A stretch of 64,000 nt of DNA from the NCBI GenBank assembly GCA_048772705.1, contig JBLWGC010000202.1, forward strand, positions 62,001-126,000, written 5' to 3'. Shown here piece after piece: positions 41,702-53,434 of the stretch (position 1 is its first letter; the number at the start of each line of letters is the position of its first letter). The translations under genes and the position numbers were made by a program. Under the pieces are notes generated by a model. It searched no databases. It saw only the letters and a list, made by a program, of their open reading frames with translations, and had not been told where the DNA came from. This DNA comes from Leidyana gryllorum EB-2025a. Its lineage: Eukaryota > Apicomplexa.

Positions 41702-44700
41702 ATGGCCTTTGACGCGAATGGAGTGATATGCGTGGACATTTCCAAGGCTTGTTTCTCCTTGATATCTGCCGATGACATGAAACACATATCAGTATGCAGA
41801 GTTTACTCTGCGGTTGCATTCGACGGCGAGCAGCCACGTCCGGGCGGGGTTCATGACCTGCGTATGGGTCCGTTAGAAGACCGCAGGGACGCAGATCCAT
41901 GTGCAACGTGCGGGGGAAGGGAAGATTGTCCGGGGCACTTGGGACGAATCGAACTGTATCTCCCTGCGTTTCACCCATTATTCATCGGTGACCTCATAAA
42001 GTTATTAAAAGCCTGTTGCCTCAAGTGCGGGAAGTTTAAGACGGACTCTGGCAATGCCACCAAGAACCTCAAGGCCTTCCAGATGATCCAAATGGGTCAA
42101 CTCGGCCTCTTGGCGGAGTTTGAGAAGGCCTACGAAGCGATCAAAGCAAAACGGAGAGGCCCTCGACGGCCTGGCAGCGGTGGCGGAGACGGCGGCGATC
42201 AGATCAATACCGCTGAGCTCCGCGGGATCCTCAAACGGTTCAGAGAGGCGGAGATGAGAATGCGAAAAGAGGACCCCGAGAGATTGAAGGACCTCCGTCA
42301 AGACATTTCCGCTGAAGCCACGACGATAGAAATGTGGAGATACTACAGGAATAAGTTGTTGGATGAGGCCGCCTCTGCGGTGTGTACCTCATGCGGCAAC
42401 AACTTTCAACGACGCACCATTCGGAAGGGGAAACACGACAGCTGCATCGAGATCACTTGGCCCTACGCCAGTGACATGGCTGTCACTCGAGCGACTCTCC
42501 TGAAGACTCTGGACGCCCGAGAGGAGGAGGAAATGACTGGCGAGAAAATGTTGGGGACCATTCGAGATGCTCAGATAGGTCTGGGTGTTGACGACGAGAC
42601 GATAAAAAAGGACAGCAGGATGCTCGGGCGTCGAGGTGCTGATCTGGGCTCAACCAGTTTGAGCGCATATCAAGTTGTGCCGATCCTGCGACGAGTCTTC
42701 GACAGCCCCGAGAGACCTTTGTTAGACTTTCTCTTCCCTGAGGCGGCCACTCACGGCCATAAGTTCTTTTTCCTGGAAGTCATTCCTGTCAGTTCTAACA
42801 AGTTCCGGCCTCGTAACAAATCGGACGGCTTTGGGGGCGGCGGCGGTGGTGGCGGAAAAGGCGGCGACAGCGGTGGAATCCTTCACCCGCGAACCAATGC
42901 TTTGATTGACATTATAAATGACAACGCCAAAGTTGGGTTCTCGCTCACCGCTTTGCGGTACACCGACCCGTCCAAGGCGCTGGAAGATCAGGCGAGACGG
43001 TTGGAGGACGAAGTCAAAAGCCAAGGGTCCAACGTTCGGGACGGCGCTTTGCAGAGTGTGGTTCCGGTAAGATTTCCATTCATAAACTGCCAATTCCTCC
43101 TCTGTAAACTGCAGACCAATGTCGCATGGCGAGATTCCGATCGGTTGACCACAGCCTTGAATGAGCACAAAGGAAATTATGTACAGCTTCACAATTATTG
43201 TCGGGATTTGCAGCTAAAAATCAATGCGTACATTGACTCCACCAAGAGTGGTGTCAGGAACCCTCCACCTGCGATCCGTCAATGGCTCGAGAAGAAGTCA
43301 GGAGCAATCCGTCAGAAGATGATGGGAAAGCGTGTGAACAACGCCGCGCGCACCACACTCGCTCCAGACGCGATGATTAACACCAATGAAATTGGAATCC
43401 CGATGCCATTCGCGATGAAACTCACCATTCAGGAATTCGTAAGCGATATACCTGAGCATTCCATCATCACCACTTTTTATAGGCGGTACCTCACAATGTC
43501 GAGCTGTTGTGTCGACTCATCATGAACGGTCCCAAGACGTATCCGGGATGCAATATGATTGTGGACCCCAATGGACGTCGTATGGATCTGTTACGACGAG
43601 ATCTCGATGACTATCGGAAAAAGTTGCTGTGCAAACAGATCCGCAATCACGTTGCCCAACAAGTGGCGGATGGGGGTCTGCACAACACCAAGATGAATAA
43701 GCCCTATATTGTGTTTCGGCATCTTCGAGACGGCGATGTGGTGGTGATGAACCGTCAGCCGTCGCTACACAGAGCGTCTATGATGGCTCATTTCATCCGA
43801 GTGCTGACCGGTCAAAAGACGTTCAGGATGAACTACGCGAATTGTGGGTCCTACAATGCCGACTTTGACGGCGATGAGATGAATATGCATTTGCCGCAAG
43901 ATCATTCGGCTCGAGCGGAAGCAGCTTTCGTCATCAACTCGGATTGTAACTATACCGTTGTCAAATCGGGAGAGCCCCTTCGAGGCCTAATTCAAGATCA
44001 CGTCTTGGGAGGAAACTTCTTGACAGTCCGCGGCACCTTCTTGACGCGAGATCAGTACTGCAATCTGATCTATGTGGGAGTCGCTGCCTTCATTGACAAA
44101 GGCGAACGTCTCGACGTTGATCACGGCAACCTGGTGGTACCCGAATTCTCGGCGGGAGATCCCTTCGCACGCGCGCTTGGAGCTTCCAATATCCGTGTTG
44201 TCACTGACCCACCCGCAATCTGGAAGCCCGAACCGCTCTGGACTGGGAAACAAGTCATCACTGCTGTGATGAAGACTCTCATCGACAGTATTGCGAGACA
44301 CCAGTTCGGACGGAATGCCGATGGGACAGTGAATGAGGACTTTGTGAGAGATTACAAAGGGATCAATCTGACCTCAAAGTCTAAGACGCCGGGCAACGCA
44401 TGGAATGGGGTGCTCGACAAAGATACAGAGGAGGCCAAAGTTGTTATTCGTCATTCGGAACTTCTGCAAGGCGTTTTGGACAAAGCCCAATTCGGTGCCA
44501 GCAGCTACGGACTTGTTCATCTCTGCTATGAGCTGATGGGTCCACGTGTTGCGGGCACGTTACTCTCCGTATTCAGCCGTATTTTCACCAACTATCTCCA
44601 GCAACGAGGTTTCAGTTGCAGTTCTGGCGATTTCCAAATGACGAGTGCCGGAGAGAAGACGCGGTCGGACCTCATTATGCGCATCACCGCCGCTGGTACT

Positions 44701-47700
44701 TATCTGCAGGAGTCCTTTGTCGACGCAGTCCATAACCAAATGCATTGGCAAGAAAAGATGACGAGTGCCCACGGAGTTCAAAGCAAATACGTCCACGTGG
44801 GTAACGCAATGACACGCTTTATGGCCGCCAAGTCGAACGAAGCGGGACGGCTCTCGAAGGATTATGTCAGACAGCAGTTGGTGGACTTTAACCGCGTATC
44901 CCATCTCGACGCGGCTGTTACTCCGGATGGACTGATCAACAAGAACCCGTCTCAAGTCTTGATGGAGGGAAGTCAAGTTCCGCCACAATGGCCCGCCGAT
45001 CCTAACCGACCCGTTCAGAATCAAGCCATTAATGGATGGCTGACAGCTGAACAGCGTGAGTTGTTCCGATCGAAAGGGACGCTGACGATCGGAGAGGAAG
45101 AGGACCTCAAGTTGCGAATGAAACAGGAGAAGGTCCAGCAGCAGGACGAACCTGTTCGTCTGAAGGCTATTGACTGTGATGTGAGAAACACGTGGAATCA
45201 GACGCGGTATTTGGCGACGATGCGCAATGGAGTTGACTGGCGGAAGCTGTCAAAGAAGGAGATGGCAGTGCAGTTGGCTGGAGAGATTGAAGAACTCAAG
45301 AAGATGGGTGCTGATAATGATAGAATCCGTCGCGCCATTCTTCATACCCTGACGTCGTATCCCGAGATCTCTCTTCACTTCCCGAATGTGGCCAAATTGT
45401 TGGGGACCGATCGGCTGTGGGGTCCCGGGCCGGATGTGGAGACTCGAAAATTGATCAGTTCGAGTGGGAGAGCCTTGGGGCTGGAGCCGCCTCCGGGACC
45501 CGTGGGACGTGCTGCCCCTCCTCTGCCGAATCGATCTCATTTGCTGCTTAGCGGGAAGCTTTCGCGAGGTGACGGGTCTCTGAAACGTCCGGTATTGCAC
45601 CATCCGAGTTGGTGCTGGCAGGGAGAGAAAGGTACAAAAGCCTCCGAGTTGCCATTCGAGTCTCCGCTGCGATATGTCAGTCGTATCCTCCAAATCAATG
45701 ATCAGCGCCAACAATATCATAGAATGTTAGGCGCGGGAGGCAGTACAGTGGCATCGACCCAAAGGCCATATCTCGTTATGCCTTCAGAACTGACGCGTAT
45801 GCGTATGCAACGACTTATTGAAGACTATTTCGCTGGACGTCAAGATGTCTTCTTGACAATGTTTGACAAATTCTTCCAGGGCAACATGGGCAAACTGAGT
45901 TCCAAGAATAACGATTTGGTCAGTGGAGACGTGACTCTGTATCCCTTCCCTCGGAATGGTTTCTCGAGTATGGTGACCACCGGTGCCAAAGGAAGCAAAG
46001 TCAACTTTGCTATGATTTGTGGTATGCTCAGTCAACAGTCGCTGGAAGGCAAACGAGTGCCGCTGATGATCAGTGGGAAGAGTCATCCAAGTTTCGGAGT
46101 CTGGGATTTGGGTGCCCGCGCTGGTGGCCTCATCACAGATCGTTTCCTGACCGGTCTGAGGCCCCCTGACTACTTTTTCCACTGTATGGCTGGTCGTGAA
46201 GGTCTGGTGGATACCGCTGTCAAGACGGCCCGTTCCGGATATCTGCAGCGATGTGTTATGAAGAGTCTGGAAGGTATGACGGTGGCGTATGATGGCAGTG
46301 TCCGAGAATCTGATGGGAGTGTCATCCAGTTCACTTACGGCGAAGACGGGGCGGATGTGTGTCGGATGACATATTTGGATAATCTCAATGACCTTCTCGC
46401 CAACCCGGCCATCATCAAAGCCAAATTCGGCTCCGAGTTCAAACTCAAGAATGAACAATTGGCATCGAGACTGAAGGCCGTAGAGACGGCAGAGTTGAGA
46501 CGCAAGCGGCGGGAAGCTTCGATGATGGATGAGGAAGACGTCGGCTACAAGAAAGAATCTGACCCTTTGGCTAAGGATTTGCCTCCGCTGCAGTATCCCG
46601 GCAGTATCAGTGAATGGTATGCGGATACCGCCCGGAAACAATTGTCCAAGACATTGGCGTCAAACCCCATCATCAAACGTGACCTGGCTGAGGCAGGCCT
46701 GTTGGATGTGGACAAGAGTGAAGACATCGATGCGGTGTGGTGGGAGAAGAATACATACGGCGAGGACGTCGGTATGAGTGCCTTGAGCCGTCTCCTTCGA
46801 CTGAAATTCACCAATGCCTTGGCTGATCCCGGAGATGCTGTGGGAGTGCTGGCATCCCAGTCAATGGGAGAACCCGCTACCCAGATGACACTCAATACTT
46901 TCCACTTGGCTGGTCACGGTGCCGCTAACGTGACTCTCGGTATCCCTCGTTTGAGAGAGATTCTGCAGACTGCAGGTGACGCCGCGACACCCGTCTTGTA
47001 CATCCCAGTCAAGGGGGAGGAGAAGGCGGAGTACACACACAACGCGAGCAAAGTGTTGTTGGGTTTCCGGAAGATCAATTTGGCTGATGTCATCAACTCG
47101 ATAGGAGTCGAGGCGAACATCCACTGGCAACCGGGTGACAAGAAGCTGCCAGAGAACAGTGGGAACGCTGAGTACAATATGGGGTTATACGATAAGAAAC
47201 CTGCTTATGCAGACTCGCTGGGCAAAGGACGGAAGTTCTGGAAGTACGAAGCCACAATTCAGTTCGAGAATCTCGAGCATTTCTGCAAAGTCGTTCCCAA
47301 ATACACTCCGCAAAAGATTGTCAATATGACGATCAATAGGGCTGTTAAAGAGATGATGAAAACTGTCAACAAGTTGGTCTCGGTGACCTCCATCAAGATG
47401 TCTCAGGAAGTATATGACAGTGGAGATGATGAACTTGAGCATCCAGTCGAGCGCTATGTGTTCTCGCGTAATCTTCGTACAATCATCGACAAGAAAAAGG
47501 CCACACACGAACTCTACAAGTCGGCCGGTGTAGGATTCGGCGGCACCAAAGACAATGCTTTCGGTGCGGGCGATGAGGATGGCGAGGGTGGTGCTGGAGA
47601 CATGGATCTTTTGACATCAGCCGATGCCGGAATGATCTATCGGAAAGGCAATGCAACTCGCGGCGGAAAAGATGCGGACGGAGCCGATGCTGGAGACGAT

Positions 47701-48896
47701 GATGAGGGCGCTGCAGCGGATGTCGAAGAGGAAGACGGGGCTCTGCCCGATAGTGACAATAGCATTGACGATAGCGAAGACGACCTCGAGGACCCCGAAG
47801 GTATCGATGGCGAAGCCCAACCGCCCGAAGAAGGTGAAGAGGACGCCGCCGCCGACACGGGCGCCGAGACGGGCACGGAAGCCGGCGGCGATGAAGAAGA
47901 AGAAGATACCGAAGCTGAGGATAAAATTCGAAACCTCGCCAAGCGCAAGACAGCCGATACCAAAAAGATTGCTGGCTTGGACAAATGGCACTACGACAAG
48001 AAGAGACACATCGTGAGACGAGAAGTACCTTTGGAACGGGGATTGGAACCCGACGAGCTCGAAGCGGAGGCCCTACACTCTGATGGTGGGGGAGCAGCCT
48101 TCAGGAGTAAACAGCTGCCCGATGACGCCTTCCGCTTCTTGAGCGACATTCAAGTCTGCAACAAAACATGGAGAATAGTGTTCAAGTTTGGGTGGCCGTA
48201 TGAGAAATGTCCTCGCCGTATAGAGTTCCTCCCGAGCTTCACGAGAATCATTCAGAAACAGACCCTTCAGAACACTCCCGGTGTCGCGAACCCTCACGTT
48301 GTTGGAGAAGCGGACGCCACTACGCCAAAGGCCCGTGGATCCAAGAAGAAGGTCGCCTGTGAAGTACAATGCGAGGGGTCCAACTTGCAGTGGGTGTCGC
48401 AATTGTCTGACTTGTATGTCGACCACACCAAGTAAGTTTCACACAATGTCGGCCAAATACTGTTGTAGGATCTCGACCAACGACATTCGAGCAATGTTCA
48501 AGTTCTATGGAGTGGAGTGTGGCCGCGCATGTGTCATCGGCGAGCTCGCCCGAGTATTCGGAGTGTATGGCATTGATGTCAACTTCAGACATCTCAGTCT
48601 AATCGCAGACGCTATGACTTGCAGCGGACACTTCAGAGCCTTCAGCCGAATGGGAATGCAACATAACCCGAGCCCGCTTCTGCAAATGAGCTTCGAAACC
48701 TCAATCAAATTCTTGACAGAAGGTGTCGAGAGAGGTGCCATCGGTGAGTCATCAACACACAGTACACTCTCCAACTGTCTCATCCTTCATAGACAACCTT
48801 ATCACCCCCGCTGGAGCCATTGTGGTGGGTCGAAGTACCTTCGTCGGAACTGGAATGTCTCGAGTCCTTACCAAACTCGATTTGCGCTCACACTAA
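41702..48896 (+). CDS. POLR1A: RNA polymerase I largest subunit, RPA190/POLR1A (2,338 aa)
   Basis: Catalytic subunit that transcribes the large rRNA precursor in the nucleolus. Five exons: 41702-43066, 43115-43438, 43483-48431, 48469-48743 and 48793-48896. N-terminal zinc site CATCGGREDCPGH, clamp LKACCLKCGKF, the absolutely conserved NADFDGDEMNMHLP that holds catalytic Mg2+, bridge-helix/funnel region (GREGLVDTAVKTARSGYLQRC) and the C-terminal jaw/cleft (PAGAIVVGRSTFVGTGMSRV). Pol I is indicated by the long acidic insert near residues 1870-1960 (strings of D and E) and by the C-terminal half after it. A Gly-rich loop (GFGGGGGGGGKGGDSGG) near residue 380 and a very long protein (yeast A190 is 1,664 aa) are notable. 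All junctions keep frame. Confidence 0.96.
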
Positions 48897-49218
48897 ATAA
48901 CTCAGTCTAGTCTCTCTCCGCGTGCTCAACCGCCATATCTCGATTATAAATGACTGGGGGTGGGAAAGATCGCGTGCACTTATTTTACCACAATTATACT
49001 GTCGGTACACACATCACCAACTCGGCATCTGCCTTCCATTCAAATGACTTTGGCCCAGGGGCTCCACCCGCGGAATGAAACTCCGCATTAAACACTTACG
49101 GGTCAAGCGAAACCGCTGGCTGCTTGTCGATGGAGGTGATCTTCCGAAGTTCTTTGCAAGTCAATCTATGATGTACATCGCCATGTAATGCATACGCTGG
49201 CCTGTAAGTAAGCCATCA
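48897..49218. other. Spacer after POLR1A
   Basis: About 320 bp between the POLR1A stop and the relic of the F-box-like family. I see no gene or repeat; it presumably holds the POLR1A 3' end. Confidence 0.45.
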
Positions 49219-49600
49219 CCATGTCGCAAGTGCCCAGCATCATGAGGTCAAAATGCGCTCTAACCAGCGAGATACCAGCGAACAATGCTCGCCGGTATCA
49301 ACACAACGGGATATTGCATTTTGAGAGCAAGGGATCGTGGCAAGCCCACCCATTCATTCTCCCACAACTCGAGTACTTGAATATCAGTGCGCACCGAGTT
49401 ATGTGAAGGGTCCCTCTATACTGACGCTCCAGAATTGGAGAGTTTGGCTGTCAAAAGGCACCAACTTGTCTTCGTCGCCGAAAAGACAAAGTCATTGGGT
49501 ACGCCACCCACACATCCCACTTTCAGTCTCGACCACTGTTGGTAACTACATCAAACCGCCAGGTCAGGTGAGGACTTCCTCCCGATTCGTGTGATCTCAG
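49219..49600 (+). pseudogene. Relic of the F-box-like family, plus strand
   Basis: On the plus strand a short stretch matches exon 1 of the minus-strand genes to the right. LPQLEYLNI corresponds to FPELKFLDL. After a frame change, GSLYTDAPELESLAVKRHQL corresponds to GSLHIDAPKLECLAVKRHQL, and the nucleotide similarity is plain (AGCTGTCAAAAGGCACCA-like block near 49450). The start, F-box part and second exon are absent or unrecognisable, and the frame is broken at least once, so this is a decayed family member. Its orientation is opposite to copies A-C, like the intact plus-strand member at 60551. Confidence 0.65.
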
Positions 49601-49679
49601 TCCACCTCCTTCGCACTGTCTGCCGCTTGCACCGAGAAAAGGTGACACTCGTTAAACGCGATCCTGCAAGTGACAGATG

Positions 49680-50100
49680 AGGGTGGACTGCAGGCAATGC
49701 GGAGGACAATGGCGAGAGCGATGTGAAGGGCGGAGATGGCTTACTCTCGACCTCAATCGAGCAGCCCACGGGAATGACGACAATCAGTCACTGGGCTGCC
49801 GTCGGCTGGGCCTCCCGCAACACTTGCCGAATCCGCAACACTTGCCGAATCCTGACACCACAGCTTCTGCATTTCTGTGTGGATCCAGAAATAGGAAACC
49901 CCCAGACATCTGCAGGGGGGTTTTCTCAACCCAATAGTCACAATCAATGCCCACCTGCACATCGCCCGCAGCTCAGTGAGTGTTTAGACCGAACTGTGGA
50001 AACGAGAGACTGATGTCACTTTTGTTGAGCAATCCCCCTCGGCTGCTCTCACTTTTCATCAAACCTTCTCACCCCACCGCCACCTATCGGTCCATAGAAC
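49680..50100 (-). pseudogene. Eroded remains of the unit spacer / companion gene
   Basis: The minus strand around 49860-49900 (CTATTTCTGG, AATGCAGAAGCTGTGG) matches the companion gene at 59251-60060 (CTATTTCTTT, GTGCAGAAGCTGCTG). The end (GACTGATGTCACTTTTGTTGAGC) matches the spacers of the later units. An 18-bp direct duplication (CCGCAACACTTGCCGAAT, 49815-49850) lies inside. No open frame worth calling remains. Confidence 0.4.
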
Positions 50101-50130
50101 AGTATCATCTCACATTGTGCCGAGAGAGTG

Positions 50131-52100
50131 TCAGGACGCCTGCGGGGTGTCGCTGTGGGGGAACACTCTGGAACGCAAACTGAGGGGACAGACAGCCGGT
50201 AATGCCACAGGGACCCCCATATCTTCTAAATCTCCAAATCGTTGATTGATCAACATACTGCTCAGCCACGCATCCCGTGAGGGGATTATGATGAAATCAT
50301 CGAAGATACCGCCAACAGAGATCTGCGCCTCCTTCAGCGTCGCTTCCAGCATTTTGGAGTACCACTGACTCACGATCAATCTCGGAACGGAAGTGTGGTA
50401 AGTGGAGTTCAAACGAGCGGAGTCAGTTCGAAGACTCTTCTCGCGGAACGGTGCCCACTCCTCGCCATCCCCAACTGACTGAGCCGTCAGATACGTATCG
50501 ATCTCATCAGCCGAACACCCGATGTACTTCAGCATAGCCCGGAGAGTGGCATCAGTATAGAGTCCGGAGACGAGTTCCAATTGCACCTTAGGCCACGGGT
50601 ATTGCAGAAGGGCTGCTGCTTGGAGGCCGAAACGGATTCGAAGGCCCTTCCGTCGCCAAATAGAGTGCCCAATCAGAAACCAATCAGTCAACTGTGCGAT
50701 TCTCAAAGGTATCCCGGTAACACCGACATAGTGGATTTGACAGCTCTCAATCAAACGTCGAATTGCTTCGGGTGGGTCATCGCGTTTGGTGTGAAGGCAC
50801 AGAACTCGAACACAATCGGGAGACCAACATGGAGGCGACCCGCCTTTGGACAGTGTCTCAATGAGCTCCCAACCCTTTAGCGGTAATTCAATCCGCTTCA
50901 AACTCTGAAAGGGTAAATCGTTGATGGATTCTTCTGTCAGAGTCGGAATGGAGTTGGTGTTGACATAGAAAATCCGTCTCAGCTCGGCCCAATGGAGTCG
51001 ATGTCGGAAGCCGGTGGCACTCAGATACGCTGTGTGATCACTCGCCTGCCCAGTGCACGTGGGCGGGTATACAGCGGGAGGTTCGGTCAAAGGGAGCGCC
51101 TGCCAACAGGGAGACAATGATTCCAGATCCTGTGTGCGTGCCAACCGGAACCATCCTAAACTCGAATACGCGTGCGGGAGAAGTGCCCCATTCTCCTGAC
51201 GCTCGATGACCCACCATTGCGCTGGAAGCACGTGTTGGTACTGAGATCTTTCCAGGAATCTGCGACAAAGCGGATGCATATGACGCTCGCGGTCGGTCCA
51301 CTCTCTCATAAGATAATCGACAACCATTCGCGCCTCTCTGCATTCTGTCCAATGAGAACCGCAAAAACCCCTCACCTCGCGCTTTTTGGCCACGTGTAGG
51401 TGGTTACGTAGTGCAATTCCGGTCGGGCACTCGCCCAATCTCGCGGGTGAGGCAGAAAGTCCAATAAGAATGGAGATGTCTTCCAACCGCCGTTCACCTC
51501 GGATACGGGGACGTCTTTACCTTTGAAGATCCAATACTTGAATTCTGGATTCGTCACCACCACAATCATGTCATCGGGTCCGTCACCCACAGCCTGACGC
51601 AGTGCAAGCGCCACATTGTGGTCAATGAAAGGAAGCTGGTGCCTTTTGACAGCTAAGCACTCCAATTTCGGAGCATCAATATGTAGCGATCCTGTGGAGA
51701 AGTTGGACCTAATAAGATCCAAAAACTTCAGCTCGGGAAAGTTCAACGTATGGGATCCCCCTCTCTTGGGGAACGCACCGATCACCGCCTCAGTCAGCCT
51801 GGGGACACCCCACTGGCACATCTTCTCCAAAATGTCAATGATGGTGCGCGCTTCTACTCCATCCCCGAACAACTCCATAGATTCCAGGTGAGGGCACGAT
51901 CTGCGGAGCCACACTTCGAACCACGAGGCGCGTTGTACCCAGACCCACTGTCCCGAGTGGAGGTAGAGCTGTTCGGCAACCAACAATGAACTTTCCGAAT
52001 GCAGAATGTTGTAGATCTGTTTGGAGATCCCTGCCAGTCGTGTCAGCTCCCACAACGGCAGAAAGCCCAGAATTTGGGCCCAGATGAGGTCGCTAAGCAT
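50131..52100 (-). CDS. F-box-like family protein, copy A (643 aa)
   Basis: Exon 1 51376-52100 and exon 2 50131-51337 join across a 38-nt intron (GTGAGG...GCAG) in phase 2. The N-terminus MLSDLIWAQILGFLPLWELT, then RLAGISKQIYNIL, has the spacing of an F-box (L..I...L..LPL.EL.R...V.K....I), the SKP1-binding helix bundle. A region with leucine-rich-like units follows (CPHLESMELF, FPELKFLDLIRSNF, APKLECLAV). Exon 2 is helical with conserved segments RHMHPLCRRFLERS, LLQYPWPKVQLELVSGLYTD and LRAMLKYIGCS. If it is an F-box protein, it would recruit targets to an SCF ubiquitin ligase; this is inference. The family outside the window is not known to me. Confidence 0.8.
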
Positions 52101-52730
52101 TTGTCAGCACCAAAGGTTGGGGGAGTGTGTTTGCGCACCCGTGTGCGAGCTGTAACAAGTGGCCCGCCAGTGCCGTGTAGTGATTCCGCCGCATTTCCCG
52201 GACACCATAGAGCAATATGTCCCGTGTCTCGCTTCTTACAATCCCTTCTGACCTCGTGGTCGCTGGCTGCTCCATAAACGGCAACCGGATGCAGCATATG
52301 GCAATTGACGGCAAATGCTGGCTTCCAACCCTTCTCTTCACCATTGGGAAAGATCAAAGAAGTTTCATTTTTGGGTCTCAGCAGCAAGCCAGCATCCCGG
52401 CTAAGATGCTCTCGAACATCCAGTACAGTCACGCCTTGCTGGGCAATCATCACATTCAGGTTATGGTCTATCATCACTCTCTCCATCAACGAGTCGAAGA
52501 GGCCGTTCCACCACGCAGCGAGCAATCAGTCCACATCGTCAGACTCCATGAAAGATTCCATGGCCTCAATTTAAGCGGCTTTTGTGATCATTCTCTGTAC
52601 GGCAGACGACTGCTTTTGCAGTCCTACGAAATTGTTCTATCTATCTAAAGTCGGTACCTAGGGCCTCAACTATGCGTGGAACTATGCGTGGCTCCACCAA
52701 CGTCAGTATGCAACGCGTACTCCCCGGTCT
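52101..52730. other. Unit A spacer upstream of the F-box-like start
   Basis: Between gene A and the companion remains. The minus strand has an open stretch (about 52043-52480, ATG at MERVMIDHNLNVM) repeated in unit B with amino-acid changes. An in-frame TGA lies directly above it and its end overlaps gene A in another frame. It is probably promoter/5' leader of gene A rather than a gene, but it is the best conserved spacer part. Confidence 0.4.
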
Positions 52731-53281
52731 TCACGGCACAATGGGCACAATGGGCTCTTCGGGCTGCATGAAGGGAGGTACTGTAGGCGGCACGGAGGCA
52801 GCTGCTGGGGGCGCCGTTGCAGATGACGGTGGGTCAGATTGCCCGATCCTCGCAACTTGATGTTCCACATTCGCAATTCTCCAAACAGTTTCCAGCATAG
52901 CTGAGCTCAGATCGAGAAGCTAAGGGCAAATACGCTCCGTCGCCACGCTGCCGTCGTTTGAGCCTCCAATCCCGGCCCCAATCCTCCACAGCAGCTCGAG
53001 CACTTCCGTGCGCACTTCTGTTTCCATTTATTTATCATGGCAGAAACAAGTAGGCACCAGAAGTCTGCAGAAACATTATCGTCAATCGGATCGAGTCGAA
53101 GTTGCGCCTGGCCCAATAGGTAGAACAGCAGCGAGCCTTTACGCCTGCGCTTTACTTAACTCTTCGTCGTCGCCCGCTCAGTTTCGCGGAAGGCTCGGCC
53201 TACTCATATGTGGAATATGAATCCCAATCCGACTGCCAGAAACAGTTCCAACACTCCAAATACCGCTGCCGAGCAGCTCAT
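52731..53281 (-). pseudogene. Companion single-helix/coiled-coil gene remains, unit A
   Basis: The minus strand begins MSCSAAVFGVLELFLAVGLGF, a single hydrophobic helix, but meets a stop after 25 codons with no usable splice site before it. Further on comes FWCLLVSAMINKW and then a coiled-coil segment (MLETVWRIANVEHQVARIG). A Pro/Ala tail (PPSSATAPPAAASVPP) stops at 52731. Comparison with the longer copy at 59251-60060 shows the same order: helix, Cys-rich segment, coiled coil, Pro-rich tail. It therefore looks like a decayed copy of a real gene. Confidence 0.45.
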
Positions 53282-53434
53282 TGAGTATTCAAAAAGAAGT
53301 GTGAAAATGAAGGACTGATGTTAGTTTTGAGCGACCCCACTGCCAGTGCTTCTTTCCCTGTCGCATAGAGTCTTCTCGTCCGACGCCAAATTGTTTGACA
53401 GAACAGTATCATCTCACATTGTGCCGAGAGAGTG

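Noticed and set aside
50131-51486. Reading the F-box-like exon 2 as a separate gene starting inside the 38-nt intron (MAKKREVRG...)
   Set aside because: The 38-nt segment has perfect GTGAGG...GCAG borders in all three copies, and splicing joins the two exons in the same phase as in the diverged member E.
52043-52525. 160-codon open stretch upstream of copies A and B on the minus strand
   Set aside because: An in-frame stop lies directly before it, its end overlaps the F-box-like gene in another frame, and the diverged copy at 58.9-59.2 kb has lost it. More likely leader or decayed sequence.
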